Shown here: positions 43,830 to 54,710 of the stretch, one piece after another | Numbering within the stretch: position 1 is the first letter of the stretch | How the letters are laid out: every line of letters begins with the position of its first letter | Source of the DNA: Neoarius graeffei | Taxonomy: Eukaryota; Chordata; Actinopteri; Siluriformes; Ariidae | Direction of reading: 5' to 3' | NCBI RefSeq assembly: GCF_027579695.1 | Contig: NC_083571.1 | Location: forward strand, 40,215,443-40,279,442 | DNA length: 64,000 nucleotides | Notes under the pieces: model-generated | Told to the model about the DNA's origin: nothing | What the model saw: only the letters and a program-made list of their open reading frames with translations | Databases searched by the model: none | Position numbers and translations under genes: made by a program

Positions 43830-45634
43830 CAAACAGAGGTGAAATTTCTTGGACACACCGTGTCAAGCCTGGCTAAGTCTCTGGAATCAGAAAGAATTCC
43901 AGCCATACAAAATATACCAAAACTCCTAACCAAGAAGCAAATTATGTCATTTTTGGGTATGTGCTCATATTGTCGGGCATTTATTCTTAATTATGCCATT
44001 CTTGAATCTCCCCTCAGTTCACTGATCTATGGCAAGGGCCTACAACCTTATGATAAAGTGACATGGACTCCTGAGGCAGAAGAGGCCTTTGTTGAGCTTA
44101 AGTTCGCTCTCCAGAACACTCCCACACTGGGGATCCCAGACCCTGCTTGTCCTTTCATCTAGACAGTAGAAATCAGGATGTATGACATCAGTATTACTAC
44201 AACAGCATGGAGGTAAGTTACGACTAGTTGCATATTATTCTGCTAAACTTGTCCCTGTCGCAGCGGGACTACCGCTGTGTCTCAGAGCCATTGCTGCAGC
44301 TAAAAAAAAGTCATGGTAGTGTCACAAGACATAGTGGGCTATTCAGAGCTAAGCTTATTGATTCCATGTGCTGTTTCTGCTCTTCTCCTGGAACAAAAAA
44401 CATCTCATCTGTCAGCCACTCACTGACTCAGATACAATGCTGTGTTACTTAAAATGTCGAACATCACAGGGAAATACTGTTCTATTTTAAACCCTGTGAT
44501 GCTTTTACCCACTGAGGACAATGGTGAGCCTCACTGTTGTGTGTTCACCATTTCCCAGATTTGTTCACCTTGCTCTGATCTCCACGAGGTTGCTTTGGAA
44601 AACCCAGACTTGGTGCTTTTTGTGGATGGCTCCACTTCCAAAAAAAAAAAAAACCAAGCAAAGAAAGCCCCAGACTCAGGTAAGAACCTTGTTGCTTTTG
44701 CAGTGGTCTCTGCTCATGAAACCCTTGTTTCAGGGTCACTTCCAAGTCACATTTTGGCACAGGCTGCTGAACTAGTGGCATTCACAGAGGCCTGTAAATT
44801 TGCAGAAGGTAAGACAGTGACTATATTCACAGACTGTAGGTATGCTTTTGGAGTAGCATGCAATTTTAGTACACTGTGGAAACATCGTGGATTTCTAACA
44901 TCTACAGGTAAACCTATAGCACATCACACACTCATCAAAGAACTGTTAGGTGCCATTTTAATCCCTAAGCAGGTTGCCATTTGTAAATGTGATGCCATAT
45001 TAACTCGACTGATCCTGTCTCCGCAGGTAATGCTGCTGCCGATGCAACTGCTAAAGCAACTGCTTCCAAGAGTTCCCCATTTGCGCTTGCGTTAACCCTA
45101 ATTGTGTCTCAGAATCCTCTTTCCAGGTTTGCTATGCTGGAGCAGGTTCAGTTACCAGCTACATCACCAGAGATAGCACACTGAGAAAAAGCCAGTTGTG
45201 TCAAACATAATGGGGTGTGGTATGGTCCTCATACCAGGCCAGGTCATGTGGGAATGCCCTGCCTCCCTAGTTGTTATTTCCCCATGTTTGCTAAGTTGAT
45301 ACATGGGTGGGACCATGTATCCAAAGGAGGATGATGAGCTATATGGCTAAGTAATTGTTCACAAAGGGGTTTTCAATTTTCTCCCAAAAATGTTGTGAAA
45401 AAAACAAGACACCACTGTGCCTATCACCCAGCAAATGCCAGTGCAGTAGAAAGAGAGAATGGCACAGTGAAGAACAAATTGGCCAAATGCTGTGAAGATA
45501 CGGGCCTGAATTGGGTAAATGCCCTCCCTATTGTGCTGTTTCACATGAGAACATCCACAAGAATGAAAAACAATGTCAGCCCCTTTGAAATTCTTTTTGG
45601 CAGGCCACCCAACACTGGTGTGAACAGGGCCTAA
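43830..45634 (+). pseudogene. ERV pol: reverse transcriptase end, RNase H, integrase end
   Basis: 43839-44162 holds the connection region (VKFLGHTVS-type start, MSFLGMCSYCRAFI). 44600-45000 is RNase H with LVLFVDGST, AAELVAFTEAC and IFTDCRYAF, where the Asp, Glu and Asp of the active site are visible. 45240-45300 shows HGWDHVSKGG and 45395-45634 the integrase end HHCAYHPANASAVERENGT, with the catalytic Glu in the VERENGT context. Most of the polymerase palm and the integrase core are missing or unreadable. Several frameshifts and stops occur. Confidence 0.8.
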
Positions 45635-45639
45635 ACCAC

Positions 45640-46395
45640 AAGGCCTAACTGTGTTGTGTGAAGCTCAAATGTTGTGTTATTGTATGGATCTCTTCTCTGC
45701 TTCCGCAATCACAAGCAGGTGAAGGATGCACTTCCAGTCCCACCGTCCAGACCGCTATATGATTAGAAGCCTAGCAATTGGTGATTACACTGCTAGGAGG
45801 AACAGAGGAGGATGAAGAGGAACCATCGGAGAAGAAAGAGAAAGAGAGCAGTGAGTAAGTGAAGCTAGTGGGTTGTCACAGAGTTTCAGTGAGGTGGGAA
45901 GAGTGCGAAAGGGCATGCTTGCACTCGGAGCACCAAAATACATCAAGAATAGTGAAGTGTCACCCCCTAACAGCACCTATCAGTATTTCTCCATCTGAGG
46001 ATACTTGAGAGATATGGTGATGAAGATGATGCATGCTGTCATGGAAAGTTACCAGATGGTGAAGATGGACTGGCCTCCAAGACCATATGAGAATTATAAC
46101 CCCCCTTTCTTGAATGTGGATGATTATGAACTATAGATATTTTTGTTTATGCTTATTGCTGGCTGAAGAAATAACACAGTAGTTATGTTTGATTTGTATA
46201 ATGTGAATCTGCATATTTTCCTATTTGTTCATTTGCGTAGAGATGCCAATGTCTCACAAAACCAGCAGTATAATCGTTTCCATTTACATGTTAATGAAGT
46301 GCGTGTTGAAAACCTGAGTAGGAGGGACAGGAAACATAAAAGATGTATTAGGGAAAGTCTCCTGCTTTATTACAGTTATCAAAAAAATTGAGAAA
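45640..46395 (+). other. ERV region after integrase, no env recognised
   Basis: Short open stretches without a signal peptide, surface-protein pattern or fusion-type segment. A purine-rich AGAAAAGGGGGAA at 46390 just before the LTR is a likely polypurine tract. Confidence 0.5.
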
Positions 46396-46401
46396 AGGGG
46401 G

Positions 46402-46814
46402 AATGTGTAGAGGTAAATATATTTTTTTAGAGAATTTATAATTTTTAGAGAGTAGTAATTTTTGGTAAGTTTCAGAGACACTGTGTCTCATGTTTGTATA
46501 AGATGAAGAATGTTGTTTTTGTGTCACACTGTTCTATTTTGCAAGGTTATTGTAAGTTTTCATACATAGCAGAGATAAAGATCGCCCAGAAGATGCCCCT
46601 GGCCAAGAAAGGAGATAACAGGGTAACATCTGATATGTCAGTCATGTTAACCTGTGTAAAACAGAGTGTATAAATAAAGAGGGTGGTCTCTGGGTGAAAC
46701 GCTTTGTGATTTTCATTGTGGAGAAGCCTGTTCTCACGAGAGTATAATAAACTCATATTCCTGCCTCCTTTTTCCTAACAGCCTCAAGGTGTTGATTTAT
46801 TACGTTTTTCCACC
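46402..46814 (+). repeat. ERV 3' LTR
   Basis: It begins near TGTGTAGAGGTAAATA after the polypurine tract. A TATAAATAAAG box lies near 46670, AATAAAC near 46747, and it ends TTGATTTATTACGTTTTTCCACC. Start and end match the 5' LTR pieces at 40939-41055 and 36374-36515. The following TATATA may be an inserted or slipped border before the Tc1 at 46823. Confidence 0.8.
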
Positions 46815-46822
46815 TATATATA

Positions 46823-48362
46823 CAGTGGGGCAAAAAAGTATTTAGTCAGTCACCAATTGTGCAAGTTCTCCCACTTAAAAAGATGAGAGAGGCCTGTAAT
46901 TTTCATCATAGGTTTTACCTCAACTATGAGAAACAAAATGAGAAAAAAAAATCCAGAAAATCACATTGTCTGATTTTTAAAGAATTTATTTGCAAATTAT
47001 GGTGGAAAACAAGTATTTGATCAGGAACAAAAGTGCATCTCAATACTTTGTTATATACCCTTTGTTGGCAGTGACAGAGGTCAAACGTTTTCTGTAAGTC
47101 TTCACAAGGTTTTCACACACTGTTGCTGGTATTCTGGCCCATTCCTCCATGCAGATCTCCTCTAGAGCAGTGATGTTTTGGGGCTGTCGCTGGGCAACAT
47201 GGACTTTCAACTCCCTCCAAAGATTTTCTATGGGGTTGAGATCTGGAGACTGGCTAGGCCACTCCAGGACCTTGAAATGCTTCTTACGAAGCCACTCCTT
47301 CGTTGCCCGGGCGGTGTGTTTGGGATCAATGTCATGCTGAAAGACCCAGCCACGTTTCATCTTCAATGCCCTTGCTGATGGAAGGAGGTTTTCACTCAAA
47401 ATCTCACGATACACGGCCCCATTCATTCTGTCCTTTACACGGATCAGTCATCCTGGTCCCTTTGCAGAAAAACAGCCCCAAAGCATGATGTTCTATTCTG
47501 TTTTCAAAAGTTTATTTAAAAAGTTCTATTTTGGTTTCATCTGACCATATGACATTCTCCCAATCCTCTTCTGGATCATCCAAATGCTCTCTACCAAACT
47601 TCAGACGGGCCTGGACATATACTGGCTTAAGCAGGGGGACACGTCTGGCACTGCAGGATTTGAGTCCCTGGCGGCGTAGTGTGTTACTGATGGTAGCCTT
47701 TGTTACTTTGGTCCCAGCTCTCTGCAGGTCATTCACTAGATCCTCCCGTGTGGTTCTGGGATTTTTGCTCACTGTTCTTGTGATCATTTTGACCCCACGG
47801 GGTGAGATCTTGCATGGAGCCCCAGATTGAGGGAGATTATCAGTGGTCTTGTATGTCTTCCATTTTCTAATAATTGCTCCCACAGTTGATTTCTTCACAC
47901 CAAGCTGCTTACCTATTGCAGATTCAGTCTTCCCAGCCTGGTGCAGGTCTACAATTGTGTTTCTGGTGTCCTTTGACAGCTCTTTGGTCTTGGCCATAGT
48001 GGAGTTTGGAGTGTGACTGTTTGAGGTTGTGGACAGGTGTCTTTTATACTGATAACGAGTTCAAACAGGTGCCATTAATACAGGTAATGAGTGGAGGACA
48101 GAGGAGCCTGTTAAAGAAGAAGTTACAGGTCTGTGAGAGCCAGTATTCTTGCTTGTTTGTAGGTGACCAAATACTTATTTTACCGAGGAATTTACCAATT
48201 AATTCATTAAAAATCCTACAATGTGATTTCCTGGATTCTTTCCCCCCCATTCTGTCTCACATAGTTGAAGTGTACCTATGATGAAAATTACAGGCCTCTC
48301 ATCTTTTTAAGTGGGAGAACTTGCACAATTGGTGGCGGACTAAATACTTTTTTGCCCCACTG
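46823..48362 (-). mobile_element. Tc1-like transposon (family C), internally deleted
   Basis: The ends CAGTGGGGCAAAAAAGTA and inverse are flanked by TA. The left one directly follows the retroviral 3' LTR at 46396-46814. The transposase reads on the minus strand as an N-terminal part 47512-47997 ([13 protein letters not shown]..., ending [11 protein letters not shown]) and a C-terminal part 47040-47426 ([27 protein letters not shown]). The stretch joining them is shortened and frameshifted. Confidence 0.9.
47040..47997 (-). pseudogene. Tc1-like transposase (family C), two-piece
   Basis: Both halves are open and retain the catalytic Asp (WSDET), Asp (QHDIDPKHT) and Glu (NPIENLW), with 34 residues between the last two. 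The segment between FK at 47512 and MNGA at 47426 is disrupted, and the usual TVMVWGC region is missing. It is probably a recent casualty of an internal deletion. Confidence 0.85.
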
Positions 48363-48594
48363 TATATACAACCCTGATTCCAAAAAAGTTGGGACAAAGT
48401 ACAAATTGTAAATAAAAACGGAATGCAATAATGTGGAAGTTTCAAAATTCCATATTTTATTCAGAATAGAACACAGATGACATATCAAATGTTTAAACTG
48501 AGAAAATGTATCATTTGAAGAGAAAAATTAGGTGATTTTAAATTTCATGACAACAACACATCTCAAAAAAGTTGGGACAAGGCCATGTTTACCA

Positions 48595-50002
48595 CTGTGA
48601 GACATCCCCTTTTCTCTTTACAACAGCCTGTAAACATCTGGGGACTGAGGAGACAAGTTGCTCAAGTTTAGGGATAGGAATGTTAACCCATTCTTGTCTA
48701 ATGTAGGATTCTAGTTGCTCAACTGTCTTAGGTCTTTTTTGTCGGATCTTCTGTTTTATGATGCGCCAAATGTTTTCTTTGGGTGAAAGATCTGGACTGC
48801 AGGCTGGCCAGTTCAGTACCCGGACCCTTCTTCTACGCAGCCATGATGCTGTAATTGATGCAGTATGTGGTTTGGCATTGTCATGTTGGAAAATGCAAGG
48901 TCTTCCCTGAAAGAGACGTCATCTGGATGGGAGCATATGTTGCTCTAGAACCTGGATATACCTTTCAGCATTGATGGTGTCTTTCCAGATGTGTAAGCTG
49001 CCCATGCCACATGCACTAATGCAACCCCATACCATCAGAGATGCAGGCTTCTGAACTGAGCGCTGATAACAACTTGGGTCGTCCTTCTCCCCTTTAGTCC
49101 GAATGACACGGCGTCCCTCATCTCATCTCATTATCTCTAGCCGCTTTATCCTTCTACAGGGTCGCAGGCAAGCTGGAGCCTATCCCAGCTGACTACGGGC
49201 GAAAGGCGGGGTACACCCTGGACAAGTCGCCAGATCATCACAGGGCTGACACATAGACACAGACAACCATTCACACTCACATTCACACCTACGGTCAATT
49301 TAGAGTCACCAGTCAACCTAACCTGCATGTCTTTGGACTGTGGGGGAAACCGGAGCACCCGGAGGAAATCCACGCGGACACGGGGAGAACATGCAAACTC
49401 CACACAGAAAGGCCCTCGCCGGCCCCGGGGCTCGAACCCAGGACCTTCTTGCTGTGAGGCGACAGCGCTAACCACTACACCACCGTGCCGCCCCCACGGC
49501 GTCCCTGATTTCCAAAAAGAATTTCAAATTTTGATTCGTCTGACCACAGAACAGTTTTCCACTTTGCCACAGTCCATTTTAAATGAGCCTTGGCCCAGAG
49601 AAGACATCTGCACTTCTGGATTATGTTTAGATATGGCTTCTTCTTTGAACTATAGAGTTTTAGCTGGCAATGGCGGATGGCACGGTGAATTGTGTTCACA
49701 GATAATGTTCTCTGGAAATATTCCTGAGCCCATTTTGTGATTTCCAATACAGAAGCATGCCTGTATGTGATGCAGTGCCATCTAAGGGCCCGAAGATCAC
49801 GGGCACCCAGTATGGTTTTCCGGCCTTGACCCTTACGCACAGAGATTCTTCCAGATTCTCTGAATCTTTTGATGATATTATGCACTGTAGATGATGATAT
49901 GTTCAAACTCTTTGCAATTTTACACTGTCGAACTCCTTTCTGATATTGCTCCACTATTTGTCGGCACAGAATTAGGGGGATTGGTGATCCTCTTCCCATC
50001 TT
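48595..50002 (-). pseudogene. Tc1-like transposase, interrupted by a SINE
   Basis: Reading from 50002 leftwards: MGRGSPIPLILCRQ start, helix-turn-helix with NISSSTVHNIIKRF, then the first catalytic Asp in WSDESKFEI. The SINE enters after the GNQG segment. The remaining part downstream (lower coordinates) still shows [16 protein letters not shown]-like and PIENIW-like segments but has stops (for example the codon after SRSG at about 48918). Confidence 0.8.
49119..49494 (-). mobile_element. tRNA-derived SINE inside a Tc1
   Basis: Flanked by CACGGCGTCCCT at 49107-49118 and 49495-49506. A well-preserved copy that splits the transposase pseudogene. Confidence 0.95.
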
Positions 50003-50366
50003 TACTTCTGAGAGCCGCTGCCACTCCAAAATGCTTTTTTTATACCCAGTCATTTTAATGACCTATTGCCAATTGACCTAATGAGTTGCAATTTGGTCCT
50101 CCAGCTGTTCCTTTTTTTGTACCTTTAAGTTTTTCAGCCTCTTATTGCCCCTGTCCCAACTTTTTTGAGATGTGTTGCTGTTGTGAAATTTCAAATGAGT
50201 CAATATTTGGCATGAAATTTCAAAATGTCTCACTTTTGACATTTGATATGTTGTCTATGTTCTATTGTGAATACAATATCAGTTTTTGAGGTTTGTAAAT
50301 TATTGCATTCCGTTTTTATTTACAATTTGTACTTTGTCCCAACTTTTTTGGAATCGGGGTTGTATA

Positions 50367-50475
50367 TATAGCCCTGTGATGACCTGGCGACTTGTCCAGG
50401 GTGTACCCCACCTTTCGCCCATAGTCAGCTGGGATAGGCTCCAGCTTGCTTGTGACCCTGTGGAAGGATAAAGCG
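50367..50475 (+). mobile_element. SINE fragment (3' part)
   Basis: It runs from GCCCTGTGATGACCTGGCG to GATAAAGCG. The tRNA-like head is absent. It directly follows the Tc1 right end and a TATATA. Confidence 0.9.
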
Positions 50476-50533
50476 TATTTTTCATATGAGCTACGTCCGG
50501 GACATGGAGAACCAAAACTGTGACATAATTAAA

Positions 50534-50637
50534 TAATATTGGCTGGCATTGAGTGATATATCAGATATATTTTAGTGAGCTCGCATGATATTGAACGAGT
50601 GGAAGATATCTGATATACCACAAAAAAAGCCAGCCAA

Positions 50638-50642
<5 letters not shown>
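50534..50642. mobile_element. Short palindromic MITE next to (ATT)n
   Basis: AATATTGGCTGGC...GATATATCAGATAT is the near inverse of ATATCTGATATACCAC...GCCAGCCAATATT. The core contains CATGATATTGAAC, shared with the element at 54943-55070. (ATT)n follows. Confidence 0.75.
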
Positions 50643-50689
<47 letters not shown>

Positions 50690-50690
50690 T
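50639..50690. repeat. (ATT)n microsatellite
   Basis: About 16 ATT units after a palindromic MITE. Confidence 0.98.
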
Positions 50691-50780
50691 TACTTTATAC
50701 AGTATGTACTGAACATTGAATATATGAAATTAAACCTTTTTATAAAATTATGAAAAAAGGAATGTCACAATATTCCAATT

Positions 50781-50795
50781 GTGTGTGTGTGTCTT

Positions 50796-50854
<59 letters not shown>
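50781..50854. repeat. (GT)n(GA)n microsatellite
   Basis: A run of GT units interrupted by CTTT, then about 18 GA units. Confidence 0.95.
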
Positions 50855-50858
<4 letters not shown>

Positions 50859-50942
50859 TAAATAGAAACCACCAAAATACCTGTCCCAACTTAGGTTCTC
50901 TTTTTTTGATTTGTTTTTTTTTCATTAAATATGTTGTTGGTA

Positions 50943-51302
50943 GGTGGCACGGTGGTGTAGTGGTTAGCACTGTCGCCTCATAGCAAGAAGATCCTGGGTT
51001 TGAGCCCAGGGGCTGGCAAGGGCCTTTCTGTGTGGAGTTTGCATGTTCTTCCCGTGTCTGTGTGGGTTTCCTCCAGGTGCTCTGGTTTCCCCATCTTCCA
51101 AAGACATCCAAGTTAGGTTAATTGGTGGCTCTAAATTGATCATAGATGTGAATGGTTGTTTGCCGCTGTGTGTCAGCCCTGTGATGATCTGGTGACTTGT
51201 TCAGGGTGTACCCTGCCTCTCGCCCATAGTCAGCAGGGATAGGCTCCAGCTTGCCTGCGACCCTGTAGAACAGGATAAGCGGCTACAGATAATGGATGGA
51301 TT
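50943..51302 (+). mobile_element. tRNA-derived SINE, diverged subfamily
   Basis: Flanked by TTGTTGGTA at 50934-50942 and 51303-51311. The tail is (ATGG)n rather than (TGAGA)n, and there are more substitutions than in other copies. Confidence 0.9.
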
Positions 51303-51379
51303 TTGTTGGTAAATTTGGCTTTCTGTATTAAAGTAATTGGAGTAAGTATTTGGAATAATAAAGTAATTGGAGTAAGTGG

Positions 51380-52726
51380 GCCCTGCTCAACATCAATGGC
51401 AGGAAGGCGACTGGTCCGGACAGGGTCCCAGGATGTGTTCTAAAAGCATGTGCACACCAGCTGGCGGCTGTTTTCACTGACATATTCAACAAGTCACTGA
51501 ATGAGACCATAGTCCCCTCCTGCTTTAAAGCTGCAACAATCATCCCCGTCCCAAAGCGCTCAGCAGTCACATGATTGAATGATTATCGGCCTGTTGCACT
51601 AACACCGATAACCATGAAATGCTTTGAAAGACTGGTGATGAACTACATTAAAGCCTCCGTCCCTGCTGACCTGGACCAGTACCAGTTTGCCTACAAAACC
51701 AACAGGTGCACTGAGGACACCATCTCCCTCATGCTCCACACTGTACTGACTCACCTGGAGAACCCTGACACCTATGTGAGGATACTATTCGTTGACTTCA
51801 GCTCGGTCTTCAACGCTGTCAATCTGAGCAAGCTGGTCAACAATCTGCTGTCTCTGGGCCTGGACCACCACCTCTGTAGCTGGATTAAGGACTTTCTCTC
51901 CAACAGACCACAGCATGTGAGACTTGGAGACCTCATCTCATCCAACACCATCTGGCAACCCCCAAGGCTGTGTTCTTAGTCCACTCCTTTACTCACTCTT
52001 CATGCAGGACTGTTTTCCCATTCATAACTCAAACCAAATATACAAGTTTGCAGATAAAACAGCTGTGGTGGGGTTGATAACCAACAATGATGAGGCAGCC
52101 TACAGAGAGGAAGTTCAGGCCCTCACATCTTGGTGTCAGAACAATGACTTGCTCCTCAACACCAACAAAACAAAGGAGCTTGTCATTGACTTCAGAAAAT
52201 GACAGATAAACCAAATGCCAGTCTGGTGATCTCTGGAGAGGAGGTGGAACAGGTGGGGGGTTTCAAGTACCTCGGTGTTCACTTCTCAGAGGACGTGACA
52301 TGGGGAGTGAACACCAGAGAGGTGTTGAAGAAGGCCCAGCAGAGACTCTTCTTCCTGCAATCCCTGAGGAAAACTGGGCTCTCACAAAAGCTCCTCACCA
52401 ACTTCTACCAGTGCACCATACAAAGTGTTCTGAGCTATGGATGCATAGTGTGGTTCTCCAGCTGCACCTCAGAGGAGAGGAAAGATCTGCAGCGGATCAT
52501 CAGGACTGCATCTAAAATTATTGGTACCTCTCTCCAATCCCTGGAACAGATCTACTCTGCCAGGCTGAGAAACAGAGCCACAAAGATGAGGACTGACTGC
52601 ACTCACCCCGGACAATGTCTTTTTGACACCCTTCCCTCTGGCAGGCTTAGGGTCATAAAGTCACAAACAGCAAGACACAAAAATAGCTTCTTCCTCAGGG
52701 CTGTAAAAGCTCTGCTGGAGGCCTGA
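51380..52726 (+). pseudogene. Rex1/CR1-like reverse transcriptase, frameshifted
   Basis: Three overlapping open pieces (51575-51979, 51924-52202, 52199-52726) give NDYRPVALTPITMKCFERL, FVDFSSVFNAV (normally Phe-Asp or Phe-Asn in this motif), GNPQGCVLSPLLYSLF, the catalytic-site equivalent FADKTAVV in which the second Asp of the usual ADD is Lys, then DFRK, FKYLGVHFS and a C-terminal region ending VKALLEA. One frameshift lies near 51955, a stop at 52201, and the catalytic Asp is lost. Assignment to Rex1 rather than another CR1-group clade rests on the C-terminal segment and the 3' tail. Confidence 0.8.
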
Positions 52727-52844
52727 TCCGGACTTGGACTCACACTCTGCACCTTACTGTGTTTGGCTACATTAAATAATTACATACTACAATTTATATT
52801 GCTGCTTAGATGCCATTATGCTGCTTTTAAAATGTTATGTGTGA

Positions 52845-52846
<2 letters not shown>

Positions 52847-52909
<63 letters not shown>
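52847..52909. repeat. (TA)n microsatellite in a LINE 3' UTR
   Basis: About 30 TA units; the Tc1 at 52910-54509 sits within it and (TA)n continues at 54510-54555. Confidence 0.97.
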
Positions 52910-52913
<4 letters not shown>

Positions 52914-54507
52914 CCTGATTCCAAAAAAGTTGGGACAAAGAACAAATTGTAAATTAAAATGGAATGCAATAATTTACAAATCTCAAAAACTGATATTGTA
53001 TTCACAATAGAACACAGACAACATATCAAATGTCGAAAGTGAGACATTTTGAAATTTCATGCCAAATATTGGCTCATTTGAAATTTCATGACAGCAACAC
53101 ATCTCAAAAAAGTTGGGACAGGGACAATAAGAGGCTGGAAAAGTTAAAAGTACAAAAAAGGAATGGCTGGAGGACCAAATTGCAACTCATTAGGTCAATT
53201 GGCAATAGGTCATTAACATGACTGGCTATAAAAAGAGCATCTTGGAGTAGCAGCGGCTCTCAGAAGTAAAGATGGGAAGAGGATCACCAATCCCCCTAAT
53301 TCTACGCCGACAAATAGTGGAGCAATATCAGAAAGGAGTTCGACAGTGTAAAATTGCAAAGAGTTTGAACATATCATCTCCAGTGCATAATATCATCAAA
53401 AGATTCAGAGAATCTGGAAGAATCTCTGTGCGTAAGGGTCAAGGCCGGAAAACCATGCTGGGTGCCCGTGATCTTTGGGCCCTTAGACGGCACTGCATCA
53501 CATACAGGCATGCTTCTGTATTGGAAATCACAAAATGGGCTCAGGAATATTTCCAGAGAACATTATCTGTGAACACAATTCACCGTGCCATCCGACATTG
53601 CCAGCTAAAACTCTATAGTTCAAAGAAGAAGCCGTATCTAAACATGATCCAGAAGCACAGATGTCTTCTCTGGGCCAAGGCTCATTTGAAATGGACTGTG
53701 GCAAAGTGGAAAACTGTTCTGTGGTCAGACGAATCAAAATTTGAAGTTCTTTATGGAAATCAGGGACGCCGTGTCATTCGGACTAAAGAGGAGAAGGATG
53801 ACCCAAGTTGTTATCAGTGCTCAGTTCAGAAGTCTGCATCTCTGATGGTATGGGGTTGCATTACTGTGTGTGGCATGGGCAGCTTACACATCTGGAAAGA
53901 CACCATCAATGCTGAAAGGTATATCCAGGTTCTAGAGCAATATATGCTCCCATCCAGACAACATGTCTTTCAGGGAAGACCTTGCATTTCCCAACATGAC
54001 AATGCCAAACCACATACTGCATCAATTACAGCATCATGGCTGCGTAGAAGAAGGGTCCGGGTACTGAACTGGCCAGCCTGCAGTCCAGATCTTTCACCCA
54101 TAGAAAACATTTGGTGCATCATAAAACGGAAGATACGACAAAAAAGACCTAAGACAGTTGAGCAACTAGAATACTACATTAGACAAGAATGGGTAAACAT
54201 TCCTATCCCTAAACTTGAGCAACTTGTCTCCTCAGTCCCCAGACGTTTACAGACTGTTGTAAAGAGAAAAGGGGATGTCTCACAGTGGTAAACATGGCCT
54301 TGTCCCAACTTTTTTGAGATGTGTTGTTGTCATGAAATTTAAAATCACCTAATTTTTCTCTTTAAATGATACATTTTCTCAGTTTAAACATTTGATGTCA
54401 TCTATGTTTTATTCTGAATAAAATATGGAATTTTGAAACTTCCACATCATTGCATTCCATTTTTATTGACAATTTGTACTTTGTCCCAACTTTTTTGGAA
54501 TCGGGGT

Positions 54508-54509
<2 letters not shown>
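52910..54509 (+). mobile_element. Tc1-like transposon (family A), full-length copy
   Basis: About 1.6 kb, with inverted ends beginning near AACCCTGATTCCAAAA (left) and ending TTTTGGAATCGGGGTTG (right), inside a long (TA)n tract. The inverted repeats are about 200 bp and contain repeated AAAAAAGTTGGGAC words at outer and inner positions, an IR/DR arrangement known for Tc1-family elements. It is the only copy of this family in the window with an unbroken transposase. It sits in the 3' UTR of the Rex1-like LINE that ends near 54627. Confidence 0.9.
53272..54291 (+). CDS. Tc1-like DD34E transposase (339 aa), intact
   Basis: Cut-and-paste transposase. The N-terminal paired-like helix-turn-helix region spans residues 1-115, with a GQGRK segment near residue 57 between its two parts. 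The catalytic triad is visible: Asp153 in WSDESKF, Asp243 in SQHDNAKPH and Glu278 in PIENIW, with 34 residues between the last two (DD34E). It ends in RKGDVSQW and a stop. The start is the ATG after TAAAG at 53267, matching other copies. Compared with 49475-50053 the NISS-VHN helix lacks one residue, which could affect DNA binding. Other family copies here (13932, 48369, 57945) are broken, so this is the best candidate source copy, but activity cannot be judged from sequence. Confidence 0.92.
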   Translation: MGRGSPIPLILRRQIVEQYQKGVRQCKIAKSLNISSPVHNIIKRFRESGRISVRKGQGRKTMLGARDLWALRRHCITYRHASVLEITKWAQEYFQRTLSVNTIHRAIRHCQLKLYSSKKKPYLNMIQKHRCLLWAKAHLKWTVAKWKTVLWSDESKFEVLYGNQGRRVIRTKEEKDDPSCYQCSVQKSASLMVWGCITVCGMGSLHIWKDTINAERYIQVLEQYMLPSRQHVFQGRPCISQHDNAKPHTASITASWLRRRRVRVLNWPACSPDLSPIENIWCIIKRKIRQKRPKTVEQLEYYIRQEWVNIPIPKLEQLVSSVPRRLQTVVKRKGDVSQW

Positions 54510-54557
<48 letters not shown>

Positions 54558-54665
54558 TATTGATACGCTGCTGTGGTCTGAGCCCTCAAACAGTGTTTCG
54601 TTGTATAGTAATGTGCAATGACAATAAAGAATCAATCAATCAATCGATCGATCAATCAATCAATA

Positions 54666-54710
54666 TAGAAAATTCTAAAAGGTTCACAAACTTTCAAGCA
54701 CCACTGTAGC
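54666..54710 (-). repeat. Detached end of a family B Tc1-like element
   Basis: It reads GAAAATTCTAAAAGGTTCAC and onward to CACCACTGTAG, nearly identical to the right end of the element at 33977-35576. No other part of that element lies nearby. Confidence 0.75.

Larger units (their letters stand above)
40939..46814 (+). mobile_element. Decayed endogenous retrovirus (gammaretrovirus/epsilon-like), no env recognised
   Basis: Order from left to right: shortened 5' LTR, primer-site region, gag, protease, reverse transcriptase end, RNase H, integrase end, about 0.75 kb without a recognisable env, polypurine tract and 3' LTR. A TTAA element (42675-43200) and a gypsy fragment (43408-43800) interrupt it. 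Frames are broken many times; it is inactive. Confidence 0.8.
48369..50362 (-). mobile_element. Tc1-like transposon (family A), minus strand, split by a SINE
   Basis: The ends match the other family A copies, with TA at both borders. The transposase reads leftwards: N-terminal 192-residue open part 49475-50053 with the first catalytic Asp (WSDESKF), then a SINE at 49119-49494 flanked by the 12-bp duplication CACGGCGTCCCT, then the decayed C-terminal part 48595-49106. It abuts the Tc1 of another family that ends at 48362. Confidence 0.9.
51340..54627 (+). mobile_element. Rex1/CR1-like LINE, 5'-truncated, 3' UTR split by a Tc1
   Basis: Reverse-transcriptase coding sequence runs from about 51380 to 52726. 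The 3' UTR follows to 52847, is interrupted by (TA)n and the Tc1 at 52910-54509, and resumes at about 54555 with GCTGCTGTGGTCTGAG, ending in CAATGACAATAAAGAATC and (AATC)n at 54628-54664. The AATAAA-like signal and short tandem tail mark the 3' end. A 5' endonuclease is missing. A small tandem duplication of AAGTAATTGGAGTAAGT lies at 51342-51378. Confidence 0.8.

Noticed and set aside
45640..46395. An env gene of the endogenous retrovirus
   Set aside because: No signal peptide, cleavage site or transmembrane pattern was found; only short unrelated frames are present.
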